A stretch of DNA of 64,000 nt from Cranoglanis bouderius (lineage: Eukaryota; Chordata; Actinopteri; Siluriformes; Cranoglanididae), in the NCBI GenBank assembly GCA_023630585.1, contig CM042565.1, forward strand, positions 9,016,013 to 9,080,012, given 5' to 3'. The notes under the pieces are model-generated. The model was not told where the DNA came from and ran no database searches. It saw only the letters and a program-made list of their open reading frames with translations. Numbering within the stretch: the first letter of the stretch is position 1; every line of letters begins with the position of its first letter. Shown here piece after piece: positions 50,401 through 59,835 of the stretch. The translations under genes and the position numbers were made by a program.

Positions 50401-53400
50401 TCAGTATCACCATGTCTGTCGGTTGACAATCAATCACGATAGTGATGCGGGAGTCCCGCCTCCCTAATATGCAGTCGTGAAAAAATAACCACACTTCATG
50501 GAAATTGTTGGCTTTTTTGACATATTTGGGCAAGCAAACATTTGATCATCTTTGAAACGGTGCCTATTAATAATGGTGTTACACTCTATCAAATGACACA
50601 CAAAACTGACATTTTGTAGTAATTTTCACAATTTAAATGAACAAAAAACAGATCAGTCACATGGAAAAAATAAGTACACTCCTACATTTATCATGCCTTC
50701 AAATTTACAAAATTAAAATCAGGTGTTCAAGATTGGGTGCCAGTGATTAGAACCTGCTTAGGGAGTGAAGGTGGAACCTGTCTTATTTAAACCTCTCACA
50801 TCTATTGTCTGGTGTTCCCTTTGCTGTTGAGGTGTGTGGTGTCATCATGCCAAGATCTAAAGAGTTCTATAAGGCCTTCAGAAAAAGGTTGTGGATGCCT
50901 GAGAAGGGATTTAAAAAGATCTCCAAATTATTTGAAATACATCATTCCACTATAATGAAAGTAATCTACAAATGGTGCATTTTTTTAAACGACTGCCAAT
51001 ATGTCCAGGACTGACCGTCCCAGCAAATTCAGCCCAAGAGCAGACTGTCTGATGCAAAAAGAAGTCTCCAAGAACTCCAAAATTTCAACACAGGATCTGC
51101 TAGTAAGTCTTGCAACTGTTGGTGTCAAAGTGCATGCTTCTGCAATCAGAAAGAGATTGCACAAATTTGACCTGTGTGGGAGGCGTGGCAGGAAAAAGCC
51201 TTTGCAAGACTACAGTTTGCCAATGAGCATATAGGCAAAGACCAGGCCTTTTGGAATAATGTGCTCTGGATAGACTAATCAAAGACAGAGTTGTTTGGCC
51301 ACAGTAACAGCAGACATGTTTGGCGCAGACCAAAGACAGCTTTTTTGGCGAAGCACCTCATACCAACTGTGAATCACGGTGGTGGAAATGTTATGGCTTG
51401 GGGTTGCTTTGCTGCCTCAGGGACTGGACAGTGTGCATTTATTGATTCAACTATGAATTCTGCATCATCTCAAAGAGTGCTTGAAGTTAATGTGAGGCCA
51501 TCTGTCTAAAAGTTGAAGTTGAATCGAAAGTGGACCTTTCAATAGGATAATAGTTCTAAGCGCACTAGCAAATCCTAGTCAAAGACCAGATTTGAATCCC
51601 ATTGAAATGTTGTGGGGGGATTTGAAACGGGCAGTACATGCAAGAATACCCTCTTGCAACTGAAAGAATATTGCATGGAAGAGTGGTCAAAAATTTCAGC
51701 AAGCTGATGTCAGAGACTGGTGGACAGTTATGCAAAATGCCTACAAGAAGTTCTTTCTGATAAAGGGGGGTCAATACTAGCTTCTGAGGCCAAGGGTGTA
51801 CTTACTTTTTCCACCGAAGAATATCACATCTATTGATATTTCTGTTGAATAAATTATTGAAAAAGCAAATTTTCCTTGTGGTTTTGTTCAAGTATATCAA
51901 CTCCATTAATAAGCACTGTTTCAAAGATGATCAAATGGTTGCTTGTCCAAATATGTCAAAAAAGCCAACAATTTCCATGGGATGTACTTATTTTTTCACA
52001 TGAATGTATATCACTGCCGATGGTCCCTACCTCATTCTCATTCTCTTCCCTGTGAAGATTCTTTTTGGAACCTATCCTCAGCAGATCCTTGCAGTTTTCA
52101 GGTTGCTCTGTCCAAGGGAGTATTCACCGTCAAAGTGAATATTTTCTTTCTGCTGTCTTCTTTCATTTTTATTTTGGGAACCAGTGTATCAAGACTGGTT
52201 CTCACTTCATATCTCGAGCCCTTACAGCTCATTTTTATTTCATGGTGTTCGCGTCTCTGTCATGGTGACTGCGAGCCCTTCCAGTAATGCAGCGAAGGGA
52301 AAAGATCCCTCTCGCCCATGCATGTGCGGGTCTATGATTCCTTTCAAGGACTCTCACCCCCTGTGTATCGTATGTCTAGGAGTTAGACACAGACAGACTA
52401 CGCTCAATAATCCCGAGTGCTGCCCGCACTGTTCTCTGTTCCCATTAAGGGTATTAGAGCGTTGAGTGCAAGTCGTTAAAGGGGACCCGAGTTTTTCCTC
52501 CCTCCTAATATTTCTTCCAGACCCAACAGTGCGATGGATGAGTCCCCCTCCCCCATGCCGGGGGATTTGGACCTTGTATGTGTAGAAGAGCAGCTGCTAA
52601 ACTCTCCATTGACTGGCCAACACAACAGGTAGTCCAGGGCACGGAGAGAGATTGATATGATGGAAAGAGCCTGCCGTCACACACTTCCCCCATCAAACAG
52701 CAGATTCCAGTTGCCCCAGCGAGCATTGCAGAGATGCTGCACTTCTGGGATAAACCTTTCTCCCATAGAGTGCCTGTTAAAGGTTTCTCTAGGCTGGACG
52801 TCCATAATATGGAGGAGTTTGGGATGAATTGTCAATGGCAAGTCACCTCCACCCCAATCCCCGGGCGGCGTTATCGTCTGCCTTTTCTTCTCTGCCAGGA
52901 CGGGCAGAGAGGCTTTCCGCTTCTCTGTTCCAGAAAATTTATCGCTCCTCTGCCTTGGCTGTCAGAGCCCTGAATGCCACTTCACTGCTCACAGCGTATC
53001 AAGCTGAGCTAATGGAAGAGATGGAGAGGCAGATCGATGCTGGGTCGCCGCTTGTTGGAAGTGATCTGCATCATTGCAGATATCAACCTTTGTTCATCCA
53101 GGGGAGAAGTCCAGAGCTGCGGTCGCAGCATGGGCTTGGCCGTGGTGGGGGAAAGAGCCCTATGGTTAGGGTTAGAAATGTTACTGTCTGAAAGAGAGAA
53201 GGCCGAGTTCCTGGATGCCCCAGTGGAGCCGAAAGCCCTTTTCAGGGCCGCAGTAACTAATATACATCAGCAGTGTGATTTGAGCAAGAAAGATGGAGAA
53301 GCTTTAGAAACTTGCCTCCCCAGGAAGTCAACGGCTCGACCCTCCCAACCCACGTGCCCTGGGTTTCCCTCTGCTTCCAGAGGGGGACAGGTGGGGCACA

Positions 53401-56400
53401 GAAATGTGTGGGGGGGGGGGGAACACAAAAATACACACAAAAATATCTAAATCAGAGCTGCAACCCCTAGCTCTTCCGCTAGACGGCGCAGTCACGCTGT
53501 TATTGATCAAGAGCTGCAGCGGCCTTCTCTCTGCTCACGCGGACATCCTTGGGTTTTATCCACAATAAACCGGGGTTATTGTCTGCAGTTTGCTGTATAA
53601 CCACCACTTTTCAACAGTGTCTTAATGTCAACAGCAGAAGAGGAATCAGCTCAGATTTTAGAGGAAGAAATAACCTCTTTATTGAGCAAAAAAGCAATTC
53701 GGATTGTGCCGCCGGAAGACAGCCATCACGGCTTTTACTCCCAGTATTTTGTCATTCCCATAGGCATTTACCAGGCACACAGAAAATTCCTCTGGTTTGC
53801 CTATCAGGGCACAGCCCTACAAATTTTTGACAGTTCCTTTTGAGCTCTCATTAGCCCCGAGGGTGTACAGCAAATGTGTCGAAGCGGCTTTAACATCGCT
53901 GAGAATAGCGGGTCTGAGTGTCTGCTTATTTGGCCAATCTGCTTCTCTGCACTCCATCACGGCAGCAAGCGGAGATAGATACAGAAGTGCTTGTGTCTCA
54001 TTTGGAGAGCTTAGGCTTCAAAATAAAAGAGATGAAAAGTTGCTTGATGCCATGTAAGAGGTAATCTATCTAGGTCTCAGACTGAACTCAGACCTGTATC
54101 AAGTGTTTCTGTCAAAGAAGCGCATCAGGTCAGCTCGTGGCTGCTTATCCCTTCTTTGGAAAGGGAGGAAGGTCCCTTTCAGACTGTGTTTACGACTTCT
54201 GGGACTGATGACCTCAACGGTCTCGGTCAATCCATTGGGACTGTTGCGAATGAGACCGTTTCAGTGATGAACAGCGGTGCAGCGATTGCGTCCGATACGC
54301 CACCTCAACAGAAAAGTGATAGTATGTGGGGCTTGAAGCACTTTCATTCATTACGGGCAGCACATGTCCCGGGAATAATGAATACGGGGGCAGATCTCCT
54401 CTGTTCAGAGAATGGACTCTCCTCCCTCAGGTAGTGAGCCAGTTGTGGAAGAGGTTTGGCCGAGCTGCCGTAGATCTCTTCGCATCACACGAAAACACTC
54501 CTTTCCCTCTGCTCTTCTCTCTGGTGAGAGACGGTGTGCCTATAGGTGTGGATGCTCTGGCCAAACGCACTGCTTTGTGTGTTTCCTCCACTGAGTCTGA
54601 TTGTACCAACTCTAAGAAGAGTAAGAGAATACGGTCACTCAGTAATACTGATCGCCCCGAACTGGCCTGGGAAATTGTGGCTGGTGGAGATAGTCCAGCG
54701 CCTGTGTGATCCGCCCTGGCTTCTCCCATTGCGCAGGGACATCCTCTCACAAGTGTGCGGGGAGATCTTTCACCCAGCAGTGAGTTGGGCTTTGCCACAC
54801 ACTTTTGTCCGATTCTATAGGTTGGATGTTACAGAGCCATCATTAACTCATTCCGTCCTGAGTGTGAAAAAAAAAAAACCTAAAAAAAAAAATTAAAAAA
54901 AATTCTCGCAAACAAGGTGTTTTTTGTTTTTCCCCCACAAATGTTCCCACTTTATTCATGGACTAGTTGGGGTTTTTGTGTTTGTTATATACATCACTAA
55001 GTTGGTTGGCATGCCTGCATATCTGCAATACGGGAGTTGTCTACAGTATATCCCATATTGATATACCGAACAAATGTTTGAAAGAGAACTTTAGGTTGCA
55101 TAACCCTGGTTCTCTGATAACAGGAGTGAGGTGTTTCACCACACTTCCCTCCTTGCAGTTGCACGGAGAAGAGATATGCTGAGAATGAGGTAGGGACCAT
55201 CAGCAGTATTAGGGAGGCGGACCTCCCGCATCACTTTCGTGATTGGTCTGTCAATCGACAGACGTGGTGTTATTGGTGCTTCCAGGATCAGTCACGCCCG
55301 AGGTGTTTCCCATAGCGAGATACCTCACTCCTGTTATCGGAGAACCAGAGTTACTGAAGTAACTTAAAGTTTTAGGGTTGTCATTAATTACTTACTAGGG
55401 GTGTTAGGATGCGTTGCAATACCAAAAATGTCACTGTGCATTGTAGGAATGTGTGATTCACATATTGGGAATGAGCATTCTATGCATCTAATGCAGTTGC
55501 ACTGCTGGAACACCAGAGGTCCCAATCTGCACAACCCAGAAAGTTAAAATATATAGAGCACGCTGACTGATCCACAGTGACCAAAGCGCATTATATGTAA
55601 TATGGTTACACCACCATGTTATAACAGTTGAAAAGAGCTCTTCAGTAGCTTTCAAATGACACCGCCATGATCTAAAGTGCCTATCACTGTCTATCATTCA
55701 GAAATAAAAAAGGAGTCTTTTCAGTCATCCCTGCTGAAAAAAACTATAGAAACTCTAACAGAATTTGTAATGGTTTTAATGGGAATTGTATTGGTTTTAA
55801 TGGAAACTGTAATGGTCTCTATTGGTAATTTGTTGCTTTATATTGGTGGCATGTCTAGTGGACACCATTAAGGACCTACGTCCTTAATACAACCCCAATT
55901 CCAAAAAAGATGGAACACTGTGTAAAATGTAAATAAAAACAGAATGTGATGATTTGCAAATCTCATAAACCAAATTTTATTCACAGTAGAACATAGAAAA
56001 CATATCAAACGTTTAAACTGAGGAAATGTACCATTTTAGGAAAAAAATAAGGTAATTTTGAATTTGATGGCAGCAACACGTCTCAAAAAAAGTTGGGACA
56101 GGGCCATGTTTACCACTGTGTAGCATCCCCTCTTCTTTTAACAACAGTCCGTATATGTCTGGAAACGTCTTGTATGTCCTACTACATAATGGAAACCATT
56201 TGGTAATGGTTAACAGCTGATGGTTTGTAAGGGTATTTTTAGTGGAAACCATTAGAATTTTTGTGATGGTTTTTTTTCAGCAAGGTTAAATTTTCTTCAT
56301 TCAGATTTTGTTCAAAATATTCTGAGAATCAACTTGAATTCAATCGTGATTGTTACACTCCTATTACATATTGCTGTATGTATTCCTAAATTTTACCTAT

Positions 56401-58767
56401 TTGCATATTTGTGTGGATTTGCATGACTTATGGTGTTTTCATGACTGCTGTGCATGTCTATGTAATTCAGATCTTTGTGTGCTTGTGTTTAGCTTCTAGC
56501 AGGTGCTAAAGTGAACGAGTTGACTAAACACCGTCAGACGGCTCTACATTTGGCGGCACAGCAAGATCTGGCCACTATTTGCTCTGTGCTGATCGAAAAC
56601 GGTGTTGATTTTCCAGCTGTTGATGAGAATGGAAACAATGGTGCGTATCTGTACTAATAAAACTACCTCAAATGAACTTGAATCATAGTCAAAGGTCAAA
56701 ATGATACATTTTGAGGTCTCATTGTTATTGTAATGTCTTCACTTATTTTTGTCTCAGCTCTACACCTAGCTGTGATGCAGGGTCGTCTGAATAATGTGCG
56801 AGCTCTTCTCACCGAGTCAAACATCGACGCAGAGGCCTACAATCTCAGGTACACTTGCCACAAAAACACACATCAACTGCCACACAGTCATTCTTTTTAA
56901 TGTATTGAAATTATGAGAACTGAAGGATTGCTTCTCATTGTTGACCTTGCTTGTCACCTTCAGGGGCCAGTCTCCAATGCATGTTCTTGGACACTATGGG
57001 AAGGAAAATGCAGCAGCCATCTTTGAGCTGTTCTTGGAATGTATGCCAGAGTATCCTCTGGATAAACCGGATAGTGAAGGGAATACAGGTTAGTGCCCTA
57101 GCATTATCCTCACAAATGCTGTGCGGAGATTTCCCATTGATCCTGTTTCATATACATTTATATATCATCTATATAAATCAGGAGGTTCGTTTCTAATTCA
57201 TACCTATTTATAGAGGACAATGGTATAGATGTTCCTAGACCAGTAAATAATGTTCCTAGGAAGTTATTGAACATTAAGTGTATATTAAAAAGCAACTCCA
57301 CTGACTTTCATTAAACTGTCACAAAAACATGCACTTAAACTGTATTAGCCCTTTTTTTAATGATTATTTCTGGAACTGATTTGTTACTAGCATATTTTAC
57401 AAAAAAAAGCCAAGGATTGGCCTTGAGGAGAGTCTGGGACAGAGATGTCTAGTTTTACTAGGGACGGGGCTTTTTTCATTCACGCACTTTCAAAACATCT
57501 TTCAAAACTGGACAGTTGAAGATTGGATAAAGATTTTCCAGTTTTTAAGTGTCCAGTTTCATTGAGCCTGTTCCCACTGTAGCCTCAGATTCCTGTTCTT
57601 GGCTGATAGTGATGGAACCCAATGTGTGTTTGTTTGTTTGTTTATTTATTTGCCGTTGTAGCCCATTTGCCTTAAGATTCAATGTTTTGTGCATTCTGAG
57701 ATGCTTTTCTACTCGCCATGGTTGTAAAGAGTGGTCATGTGAGTTTCCATAGCATTCAAGTCAACTCCTCTGACCTCTCTCATCAACAAGACGTTTCTGC
57801 CTGCAGAACTGCTCCTCACTGGATGATTTTTGTACCATGAAATGATGCAGATGGTGTTTTGACCACAGACCATGATGAACACAAAAAAGCAACTGGATTG
57901 GCTGTTTAACCTCTTAACATTCCTGTATAATTAGCCAAAAACGCCTATCCAAGGCATACCCAAAGTAAAATTAATTTAATTGTATTCAATTGTACAATTT
58001 ATTATATTACATAGCTTTTTTTATTGATTGAAAATGAAACAATATGGAGTTACCTATGTCTGTTGCTTGGGCAAGCATGATTTGATGTGATTATTAATTT
58101 GATGTACTTCTCTTTGCTCTTTAGTTCTTCTATTGGCCTATATGAAAGGAAACGCTAATCTCTGTCGCGCCATTGTGAGGGCTGGAGCTCGACTGGGCGT
58201 CAACAACAATCAGGGCATAAACATCTTCAACTATCAAGTGGCCACTAAGCAGCTCCTCTTCCGCCTTTTAGGTACGAGATCCACAGGTTTAACATTTACT
58301 GGTTAACGAAAGCATAATATCTACCACACTGGTAACACACCAATATCTTATATATTTCGAATTTGTTCATTTTCATGCATTGGCAATAGAAAGGTCATCA
58401 TGGTTCAAAAATTTGATTACATTTTTTGCCATCTTGCATGATGAAGATATGCTGTCCAAAGAGCCCCCATGGTGCGACGGCTCCAACTGTTACGAATGTA
58501 TTGCCAAGTTTGGAGTCACTACAAGAAAGCATCACTGGTATGTACTTGGAATGTTCTTATCTCCTTGCAGTACTTGTATCTCTTGGAAATTACATCTGCC
58601 CGTCTAAACCGATTCTTTCCTTTCATCCCACTAGCCGTCACTGTGGCCGTTTGCTCTGCCACAAGTGCTCCATCAAGGAGATCCCCATCATCAAATTCGA
58701 CCTGAACAAGCCAGTCCGCGTGTGTGATATTTGCTTCGACGTGCTAACTCTGGGTGGAGTTTCCTAA
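31445..58767 (+). CDS. ANKFY1: ANKFY1 / Rabankyrin-5, whole gene (25 coding exons)
   Basis: A Rab5 effector on early endosomes and macropinosomes that binds PI3P through a C-terminal FYVE finger. The frame joins through 25 GT-AG exons to 3510 nt, 1169 residues plus stop, equal to the recalled human length. The start MAEEEVQKLQKHL and the end FDVLTLGGVS match the family. Order: N-terminal coiled coil, BTB domain (about residues 68-135), a long ankyrin array (about 217-1088) and FYVE (about 1104-1164). No frameshift or stop was met in any exon. Introns carry nearly all the transposons. Exon coordinates are given in the four sub-entries that follow. It lies directly downstream of UBE2G1 on the same strand, as in mammals. 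Confidence 0.97.
33100..33845. repeat. TG-rich minisatellite in ANKFY1 intron 1
   Basis: About 750 bp of TG runs and a tandem 16-20 bp unit (tgtgtgtgtctgtgcatg) repeated at 33367-33700, flanked by pure TG tracts. It is open in several frames on both strands, which yields false Cys/Val- or His/Thr-rich proteins. Confidence 0.95.
34365..36002 (-). mobile_element. Tc1-like transposon with a nearly intact DD34E transposase
   Basis: Long inverted repeats (CAGTATCTCACAAAAGTGAG and mirror), TA at the right edge and CA at the left. The minus-strand transposase runs from about 35624 to 34614. The N-terminal part (KELSEALKKRIVALHKDGLG, helix-turn-helix) is joined to the rest by a frameshift at a C run, 35336-35342. 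The catalytic blocks are intact: VLWSDETKINLFG, IQHDNDPKHTS and SPDLNPIEHLW, with 34 residues between second Asp and Glu, ending NNGGHTKY. One homopolymer slip therefore seems the main defect. It lies in ANKFY1 intron 2, antisense to the gene. Confidence 0.9.
36075..40859 (+). CDS. ANKFY1: ANKFY1 exons 3-6: BTB domain and following helical region
   Basis: Exons 36075-36193, 36665-36800, 37680-37803, 40710-40859. The BTB core reads DLKVKIGQEQLSAHKFVLAA, then MLRWAYTDELEL and LMKLANRFQLYLLRERC. A BACK-like stretch (NCIRFYQTAEELDATTLMNY, EIIASHW) leads into the first ankyrin-array residues (FPLHKAIKVEREDVVFLYLI). BTB domains mediate protein pairing; this one helps assemble the endosomal scaffold. 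Intron 2 holds a Tc1 and intron 5 holds a hAT element with a nested Tc1. Confidence 0.95.
36194..36664 (+). other. ANKFY1: ANKFY1 intron 3
   Basis: No element recognised. A C-rich tract (cccctacccccc) precedes the acceptor. Confidence 0.6.
37005..37195 (+). repeat. Common teleost repeat, copy of the 5935 type
   Basis: Shares gattggcatttccaaattgt, gccctgcgat, gaccctgtg and ggataag-ggtacagaaaatgg with the copy at 5935-6215. Lies in ANKFY1 intron 4. Two A runs lie just before (36871-36884, 36914-36929). Confidence 0.65.
38385..38442. repeat. (TG)n microsatellite in ANKFY1 intron 5
   Basis: About 29 TG units. Confidence 0.97.
38516..40617 (+). mobile_element. hAT element remnant with perfect 8-bp duplication, hosting a Tc1
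   Basis: ATGTCTAA at 38516-38523 and at 40610-40617 is a perfect 8-base duplication, the hAT hallmark. The element ends read TAGGGCTGGCCGGTATGAC and, inverted at the other side, TAGGGGTATGACC. After the Tc1 is discounted about 0.5 kb remains. Plus-strand translation near 40340-40505 resembles a BED zinc finger: VVWTWFGFTKSDKEQT, then with stops SNLFYHLKMKH-like sequence. It is a deleted derivative of a BED-type hAT and codes no transposase core. Located in ANKFY1 intron 5. Confidence 0.85.
38690..40260 (+). mobile_element. Tc1-like transposon, DD35E spacing, inside the hAT
   Basis: TA on both sides; ends CAGTCGTGGCCAAAAGTTTT and mirror AAAACTTTTGGCCACGGCTG. The catalytic half is open at 39375-40082 (235 codons): VIFSDESPFRLFG, LLQHDGTPCHK and SPDLNPIENLWSILKR, ending KKKGLHCKY. 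I count 35 residues between second Asp and Glu. The N-terminal DNA-binding part (ETRAAIIALR, GFTGKDIAASK, STIYRIIKTFKERGS) from 39066 has in-frame stops, so the copy is dead. It lies in ANKFY1 intron 5 in the gene's orientation. Confidence 0.9.
40860..42126 (+). other. ANKFY1: ANKFY1 intron 6 with repeat scraps
   Basis: 41129-41190 (aatcaaattttattagtcac...) is a familiar fish repeat end. 41327-41400 and 41829-41890 carry GTCATGATAACTG and GCCTGTCACAATAATTACG phrases of a hAT-like family. No ORF of note. Confidence 0.45.
42127..57088 (+). CDS. ANKFY1: ANKFY1 exons 7-22: ankyrin repeat array
   Basis: Exons 42127-42292, 42495-42699, 42781-42849, 42954-43153, 43273-43370, 43781-43991, 44074-44172, 44476-44629, 44838-45006, 45259-45377, 45931-46087, 46682-46882, 50088-50264, 56493-56640, 56758-56848, 56964-57088. 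Repeats recur in standard form (G-TPLHxA...LL..GA..N), for example GETPLHTACRCGLAALTAEL, DGQTLLHMAIKRQDSKSALF, GQSPLHLASCWGLEEVVQ and RQTALHLAAQQDLATICS. One repeat carries a long insert before SPLHMAIVHNHPDVV, as in other vertebrates. The array makes the Rab5/EHD-binding scaffold (family knowledge). Confidence 0.96.
44242..44440 (+). mobile_element. tRNA-derived SINE in ANKFY1 intron 13
   Basis: The head has an A-box (TAGCTCAGTGGTTGAGA) and a B-box (GGTCGTGAGTTCAAATCCC) of a tRNA promoter, closing with GCACTGCCA against the opening GGCAGTGG like an acceptor stem. The 3' part (gtcgctctggataagggcgt, gccaaatgccgtaaatgta) is the LINE-like tail seen in fish SINEs, ending in TGTAAA-type repeats. 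It fills about two thirds of a 303-bp intron. Confidence 0.85.
46226..46584 (-). mobile_element. Short mariner-like element coding only a DNA-binding domain
   Basis: 355 bp between TA dinucleotides, ends CAGGGTGTCTCAAAAGTGTA and, inverted, CAGGGTGTCCCAAGAGTCTG. The minus strand (from 46487) reads MPLTKEERIEIILMAGSG, then VVMDFNRKHGKHITHDTVAK and FKKTGSVADQPRSGCPRP. This is a helix-turn-helix of the kind that precedes some IS630/mariner transposases. No catalytic domain follows: the frame runs straight into the terminal repeat. Located in ANKFY1 intron 17. Confidence 0.75.
47136..48021 (+). mobile_element. Internally deleted Tc1-like copy (same family as 10403-11858)
   Basis: Ends TACAGTGCTGTAAAAAAGTA and CACAGCACTGTA, TA-flanked. 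Plus-strand frame 47637-47825 starts KLCTVVNLPRSGRPSKIPPR, as in the 10403 copy. The frame then skips most of the catalytic domain (a KTMIQS fragment remains). ANKFY1 intron 18. An ATA run (47104-47128) adjoins it. Confidence 0.85.
48139..49608 (+). mobile_element. Mariner/Tc1-type transposon, one frame with two TGA stops
   Basis: Ends share CTCAGCATCAAAAGAAACTAATA-type inverted repeats near 48141 and 49601, next to TA. From ATG 48420 to TGA 49437 a single frame of 340 codons is broken only by TGA at 48573 and 49269. It codes a helix-turn-helix (LTNEQCLRAIGMLESGVSQT, RLGCSQGAVSNLVRQY), VLFSDESRFCL (first Asp), FQQDNARPHAAHL (second Asp) and SPDLNQIEHLWHEL (Glu, 34 residues on). The C-terminus is IQNLVYSM...SHGGHTRY. 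ANKFY1 intron 18, sense to the gene. Confidence 0.88.
50357..55370 (+). mobile_element. DIRS-like retrotransposon relic with inverted terminal repeats
   Basis: Left arm (50364-50467, continuing 52008-52045) and right arm (about 55180-55307) are reverse complements (gggaaacacctcgggcgtga, gatcctggaagca, gtgatgcggga, gatggtccctacctcattct). Between lie decayed frames: a gag-like part (52310-52460: CMCGSMIPFKDSHPLCIVCL, then CCPHC) and an RT part (53625-54060: ILEEEITSLLSKKAIRIVPP, FYSQYFVIP). An RNase H-like part (WKRFGRAAVDLFASHENTPF) and a scrap of tyrosine-recombinase C-terminus (54781-54830: VSWALPHTFVRFYRLDV) follow. The RT YIDD box and most of the recombinase are missing. A Tc1 sits in its left arm. 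ANKFY1 intron 19. Confidence 0.8.
50468..52008 (+). mobile_element. Decayed Tc1-like transposon inside the DIRS left arm
   Basis: Long inverted repeats (GAAATTGTTGGCTTTTTTGA near 50500 and its mirror near 51960). Plus-strand pieces: SKEFYKAFRKRLW, DRPSKFSPRADCLMQKEVSK with HASAIRKRLHKFDL, then HVWRRPKTAFLAK and PTVNHGGGNVMAWGCFAAS. Later blocks are broken by stops and shifts. When it is removed, the DIRS arm reads on (cctccctaaTA then ctgccgatggtccc). Confidence 0.85.
55371..55889 (+). other. ANKFY1: ANKFY1 intron 19, no element identified
   Basis: Contains repeated taatggttttaatgg phrases near 55768-55810 but no coding similarity. Confidence 0.4.
55890..56175 (+). mobile_element. One end of a widespread fish DNA transposon
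   Basis: ACAACCCCAATTCCAAAAAA followed by aatgtaaataaaaacagaat, gatttgcaaatctcataaac, gcaacacgtctcaaaaaaag and ttgggacag is a very familiar teleost terminal sequence. The other end is absent. Family not assigned with confidence. Confidence 0.6.
57089..58124 (+). other. ANKFY1: ANKFY1 intron 22
   Basis: GT-AG intron between exons 22 and 23. Apart from the repeat listed at 57565 no feature was identified. Confidence 0.6.
57565..57840 (-). repeat. Dispersed fish repeat, inverted relative to 61700-61995
   Basis: Phrases gcattctgagatgc-tttctact, accatggttgtaaagagtgg, cctctctcatcaacaag and tcctcactggatg are the reverse complement of the copy at 61700-61995. Contains a TTTG/TTTA run. No coding frame. 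Confidence 0.6.
58125..58767 (+). CDS. ANKFY1: ANKFY1 exons 23-25: last ankyrin unit and FYVE finger
   Basis: Exons 58125-58271, 58447-58537, 58635-58767. Exon 23 finishes the array (KGNANLCRAIVRAGARLGV). The FYVE domain has the WxxD-type start (PPWCDG), the PI3P-binding RKHHCRHCGR loop split across the exon 24/25 junction, and the paired cysteines through CHKCS, VCDICFDV. It ends in LTLGGVS and TAA at 58765-58767. All zinc ligands I looked for are present, so PI3P binding is expected. Confidence 0.96.
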
Positions 58768-58969
58768 CACACTAGCAGGGCATGGGTGGTGCACACACTA
58801 AACTGGACCGTGGTGGTTTAAAAAAGGTGGAGAGAGAGAAGGGAGGAAAAAAGAATGGACTAAACGTATGGACCACATTTTTTTTTTTTTTTTACTATTG
58901 CAGAGATTTCTGAACAAAACAACTGTGTATGTATGTTCTAGTACCAACATCTAGTAAGGATCAAAATTA

Positions 58970-59835
58970 AAGTAGTGCAGGAGTTCTTAACTCTAATCTT
59001 GAGGACCCTGTGTTTCTCTGACACACCTGATCCAAACGCTCAGCCAATTATTTAAGGAAAAATCCACCCTGGATGACAAATATCAATATTCATAATCAAT
59101 GTGCCATCTTCACTGGTGCAGATGCTTTAATTTAGGATTGATGTTTTTTGGGTTGAACTTAAAATCGACATGGTGGGCTATTTTCACTTCGGTTACTGGT
59201 TATATCCATTACCCACAATGCCGTTTGAATACCTCCTGACAGTAGTGCCAGAGGGAATTCATTTCTGCTTAAAGAGAGTGATGCAGCAGCGCTTTAGTCC
59301 TTTAGTCTGTCCAGCTCGCTCATCTCCTCATCTATAAACACTCTACTCAAACAGAGACTAACGAAGCTTTACCGTTTGAGAGAACACTGCTGTCACCACC
59401 ATCGTGCTAACCATCGCTAACAAGCTGAGTCGAGTCTCTGGTGTAACTTGACGCAAGCGCGTCATATAGCTGCATTGCATTCTGGAACTTTGAGTCCAAC
59501 ATTTGCTGTCTCTGTAATTTCTGTGTGAGTGAGAAAAGAAGCTCTTGATAAGGCACAAAGATACCTCATGATTTTCCCATATGTTTGAGATAAAAAAAAA
59601 AAATTTCCCCTCATCAGAGCGCCACACAACTACTAACTTTTCACAGGAATAATGAACCAACAAACAAATTAGCACCAGAATCTCTAAGCACATCCCATTC
59701 TAAACATATTTAATGTGTTTCAGGGTGAATTTTTCCTTTAATGACATAAGCCAGGGCTGTTGAGAATATGGAAGACTTCAGAGTGTGCAGGGTATAGGGT
59801 CTGCATGATTGGAGTTAAGAACTTCTGAAGTAGCA
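58970..59835. mobile_element. hAT-like MITE in the ANKFY1 3' UTR
   Basis: Ends CAGGAGTTCTTAACTCTAAT (58978) and GGAGTTAAGAACTTCTG (59811-59827) are inverted copies beginning CAG. Flanks AAGTAGTG (58970-58977) and AAGTAGCA (59828-59835) match at 6 of 8 positions, as expected for an aged 8-base hAT duplication. No transposase. Confidence 0.65.
59052..59741. mobile_element. Short TTAA-flanked element nested in the hAT-like MITE
   Basis: Left TTAAGGAAAAATCCACCCTG and right CAGGGTGAATTTTTCCTTTAA are inverted copies, with TTAA at both edges as for piggyBac-type insertions. No transposase was seen inside. Confidence 0.55.
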
